Source: BOKV01 sp041397525 | Lineage (GTDB): Bacteria; Pseudomonadota; Alphaproteobacteria; Rhizobiales; Rhizobiaceae | Length of the DNA stretch: 64,000 nucleotides | Direction of reading: 5' to 3' | NCBI GenBank assembly: GCA_041397525.1 | Contig: JAWKWL010000007.1 | Coordinates: 144,671-208,670, forward strand | In this document: in pieces, positions 63,001 through 64,000 of the stretch | Numbering within the stretch: the stretch's first letter is position 1 | Layout of the letters: each line of letters starts with the position of its first letter | Notes under the pieces: model-generated | Told to the model about the DNA's origin: nothing | Database searches by the model: none | Seen by the model: only the letters and a program-made list of their open reading frames with translations | Made by a program: the position numbers and the translations under genes

Positions 63001-64000
63001 ATGAAATCCATGCCGGCGCAGGCAATGATGTGATCACCGGCGGCTTGGGTCGGGATGACATGTACGGCGAATCCGGCAATGACCGCTTCATCCTGCGCTC
63101 AACCGACCTTGCCCCGCTGGAGATGATCAATGGCGGTGCGAACACTGATACCGTGGAACTGCATGACGGTGGCAATTTCGACCTTCGCGACACCATCTTT
63201 TCCTCCGTGGAAATCCTGACCTTTGCACCGGGCAGTTTCAACGCTTCCGCTGATCTGTGGGCAAGCCAGATATCCAACGATTTTGGCGGGGTTCAGGGCA
63301 ATAGTGGCGGCGCCGAATTGCTGCAGATCTGGCTGGGAACCGAAGTGAAGGTCAATTTGTCCGGTTTGGCATTTCAGAACTGGCAGGGTGGAGACCTGGT
63401 CTTCATCTATGGGTCATCAGCCAGTGACGAAATCGTCGGCAGCATGGTTGCCGACAATATCCGGGGCGATGCCGGACAGGACATCATCATGGGCGGTGAC
63501 GGTAATGACACCATCGAGGGGGGCGCAGATGCCGATGAACTCCATGGTGACGGCAACACCTCGGCAGGCGATACGCTGAGCTACGCCGGATCGAATGCCG
63601 GTGTCACGGTGTTCATGGCAACCAACTCCGTATCCGGCGGCCATGCCGATGGCGACGTCATCTCCGGCTTTGAGAATGTCACCGGCTCCCACCATGTCGA
63701 TTTCATCTACGGCGATGCTGGTGCCAACACCATCAATGGAAATGGTGGTGCCGACTGGCTCTATGGCGGCGCAAACAATGACACCCTCAACGGCGGCAAT
63801 GGCGCTGACCTGATGTTTGGCGAGGCCGGAGCCGACATCATGAATGGCGGTAATAACGGCGACTACATGTGGGGTGGTACCGAAGGTGACACCATGCATG
63901 GCAATTCGGGCATTGACTGGTTGCGCGGCGAGGAGGGCGAGGATATCCTTTACGGCGATAGCGGCGACGATGTTCTCATCGGCGGCTCGGGCGACGACCA
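60096..64000 (+). CDS. Very large RTX repeat protein (3' part beyond the right edge)
   Basis: The frame opens at 60096 (AAAGGAA upstream) and stays open for 1301 codons to the window end. No signal peptide is present, as for type I secretion substrates. Residues of about 1-420 contain repeated DGG-V/I-V-W units (DGGWMIVYTD, GGSFVVTYLY, DGGFLVAWEE), suggesting a beta-propeller-like domain. Then come several RTX blocks (GGGGNDVIDGAAGDDFLDGQGG, GGDGNDTIEGGADADELHG) spaced by longer non-repeat domains. The last 150 residues nearly match the distal array of the serralysin at 35919. Function could be adhesion, surface layer or protease-associated; no catalytic motif is seen. Confidence 0.88.
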   Translation, partial: MTTTPVIWQNITTVNDGPNEAGSQTEPRITELRDGRILVSWRDSGDNYDNRVNGDFIGQMFEIDGTPIGGPFLLNTVFHGGTSYPNNNDEQGHDIVAMNDGGWMIVYTDNNNTQTFIRAERFDAAGTLTANYTLASGSNALGNNVSDPSIATNAGGDWVVTFARQDGNGTDTEGFVFDNNTFLPLDDFGSRSEEDWASVFSHAAPNDTAFLSNGNIVTVNEDYADISGHTRINVRVNEPDGTTVSSSLTETGVFGGTFRMDYPRVSELAGGSFVVTYLYTTGSNTGVRAAVYANDGSTVVNRFFVDSGATYRFADVVGLDDGGFLVAWEENNNLHVQRFDGSGNTVGNEVTYGSVEPGNSPTGSFEAFDMTLTQDGRIMITWTDDSQAGLNIGDDIRFMILDVRDNGITVTGTSGIDALTTPTGGGTVNAGAGADNVLGHNGNDTFIDNDLTSGDRYDGRGGIDTIDYSGVTFAGSTTIDLVNGTVINSFSGLFDYLENIENVVGSQGNDTIVTLFDTTNVDAQGGNDRVIVNDALANGDVYNGGSGTDTFDISGLTQLVATQVHLGISQWTLLGGTETINNFENVWGANNVNVTETIIGTGIANELRGNGGDDIIIGGGGLDQMFGGDDDDRFEMAIGDIVSGETVDGGADFDTIALYGSAGSFHIDYITTLLSIERLELGSSLSSGFTSLFFNANQFSGGFAADSVFAGTSGSERIFVSMGAATQLDMSQLVFTNWGYTLNDEDVVITGDANHETITGTRLDDEILGGGGNDVIDGAAGDDFLDGQGGTNTVSYASAASAVTVTLANQTSAQNTIGAGTDNLRNFSHLTGSDHNDTLTGNTGANIIRGGKGEDTIDGGGNYTSGTEQLLGEDGNDTILRRHSSTADTTTYDGGADIDTLVGLDLLNNAVVDFGSEEIRINGVRQDFVLNFENYEGANAEGFIGNNLGNLVTFTGNFVNVIDGASGDDEIHAGAGNDVITGGLGRDDMYGESGNDRFILRSTDLAPLEMINGGANTDTVELHDGGNFDLRDTIFSSVEILTFAPGSFNASADLWASQISNDFGGVQGNSGGAELLQIWLGTEVKVNLSGLAFQNWQGGDLVFIYGSSASDEIVGSMVADNIRGDAGQDIIMGGDGNDTIEGGADADELHGDGNTSAGDTLSYAGSNAGVTVFMATNSVSGGHADGDVISGFENVTGSHHVDFIYGDAGANTINGNGGADWLYGGANNDTLNGGNGADLMFGEAGADIMNGGNNGDYMWGGTEGDTMHGNSGIDWLRGEEGEDILYGDSGDDVLIGGSGDD

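Overview
The window looks like a chromosomal segment of an alphaproteobacterium, probably a marine or soil Hyphomicrobiales such as a Phyllobacteriaceae relative. This rests on the sox gene set, the iolG-iolD-iolB order, a Ppx/GppA protein followed by RlmE, a DUF3489-DUF2924-recombinase trio, PotABCD-like transport genes and RTX proteins. The genus is inference.

Layout. (1) 1-9.2 kb: thiosulfate oxidation. soxV-W-X-Y-Z-A run leftward off the edge; soxS-soxR, a YeeE/YedE sulfur transporter and a cytochrome c run rightward; a DUF302 protein, a SoxH-like metallo-hydrolase and a SulP permease follow. SoxR has the two cysteines of the persulfide-sensing ArsR group, and three AT-rich sites near sox promoters could be its operators. 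(2) 9.2-12 kb: rlmE, a Ppx/GppA protein with a long basic N-terminal tail, and tRNA-Gln(CUG). (3) 12-30 kb: accessory island beginning at that tRNA. It holds the DUF3489-DUF2924-serine recombinase trio, a SIR2-HerA anti-phage-type operon with a KTSC gene and a cut-off DUF2779 (Cas4-like) gene, a CHAT protease gene split by an insertion sequence, a frameshifted S1/P1 nuclease, an autotransporter 3' end and several IS scars. Four copies of one IS3-family element (about 1.5 kb) lie here. Only the copy at 27.8-29.3 kb is intact; the others differ from it mainly by many small indels. (4) 30-35.4 kb: inositol catabolism (iolB, iolD, iolG) with remnants of two polyol dehydrogenases upstream. (5) 35.9-39.7 kb: a serralysin-like RTX metalloprotease. 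(6) 39.8-59.9 kb: a large catabolic cluster that looks dedicated to N-methylated (quaternary amine or betaine) compounds. It has a Rieske oxygenase, class III aminotransferase, PotABCD-like ABC transporter, two TetR regulators, an N-methyltransferase-like protein, two COG1233 flavoproteins, a GcvT-like protein, and a GntR-controlled set of DapA-like lyase, aldehyde dehydrogenase, non-pyrrolysine MttB homologue and DadA-like oxidase. (7) 60.1 kb to the end: a second, very large RTX protein whose distal repeats closely match those of the serralysin.

The observations I consider most worth following are: four copies of one 16-bp palindromic motif, YTGARTRNNCRYTCAR, placed at the promoters of region 6, which suggest one TetR-controlled regulon; the unassigned substrate of that cluster; the extra genes attached to the SIR2-HerA operon; and the conserved-looking DUF3489-DUF2924-recombinase trio. 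The indel-riddled IS copies should be checked against raw reads before any biological reading.
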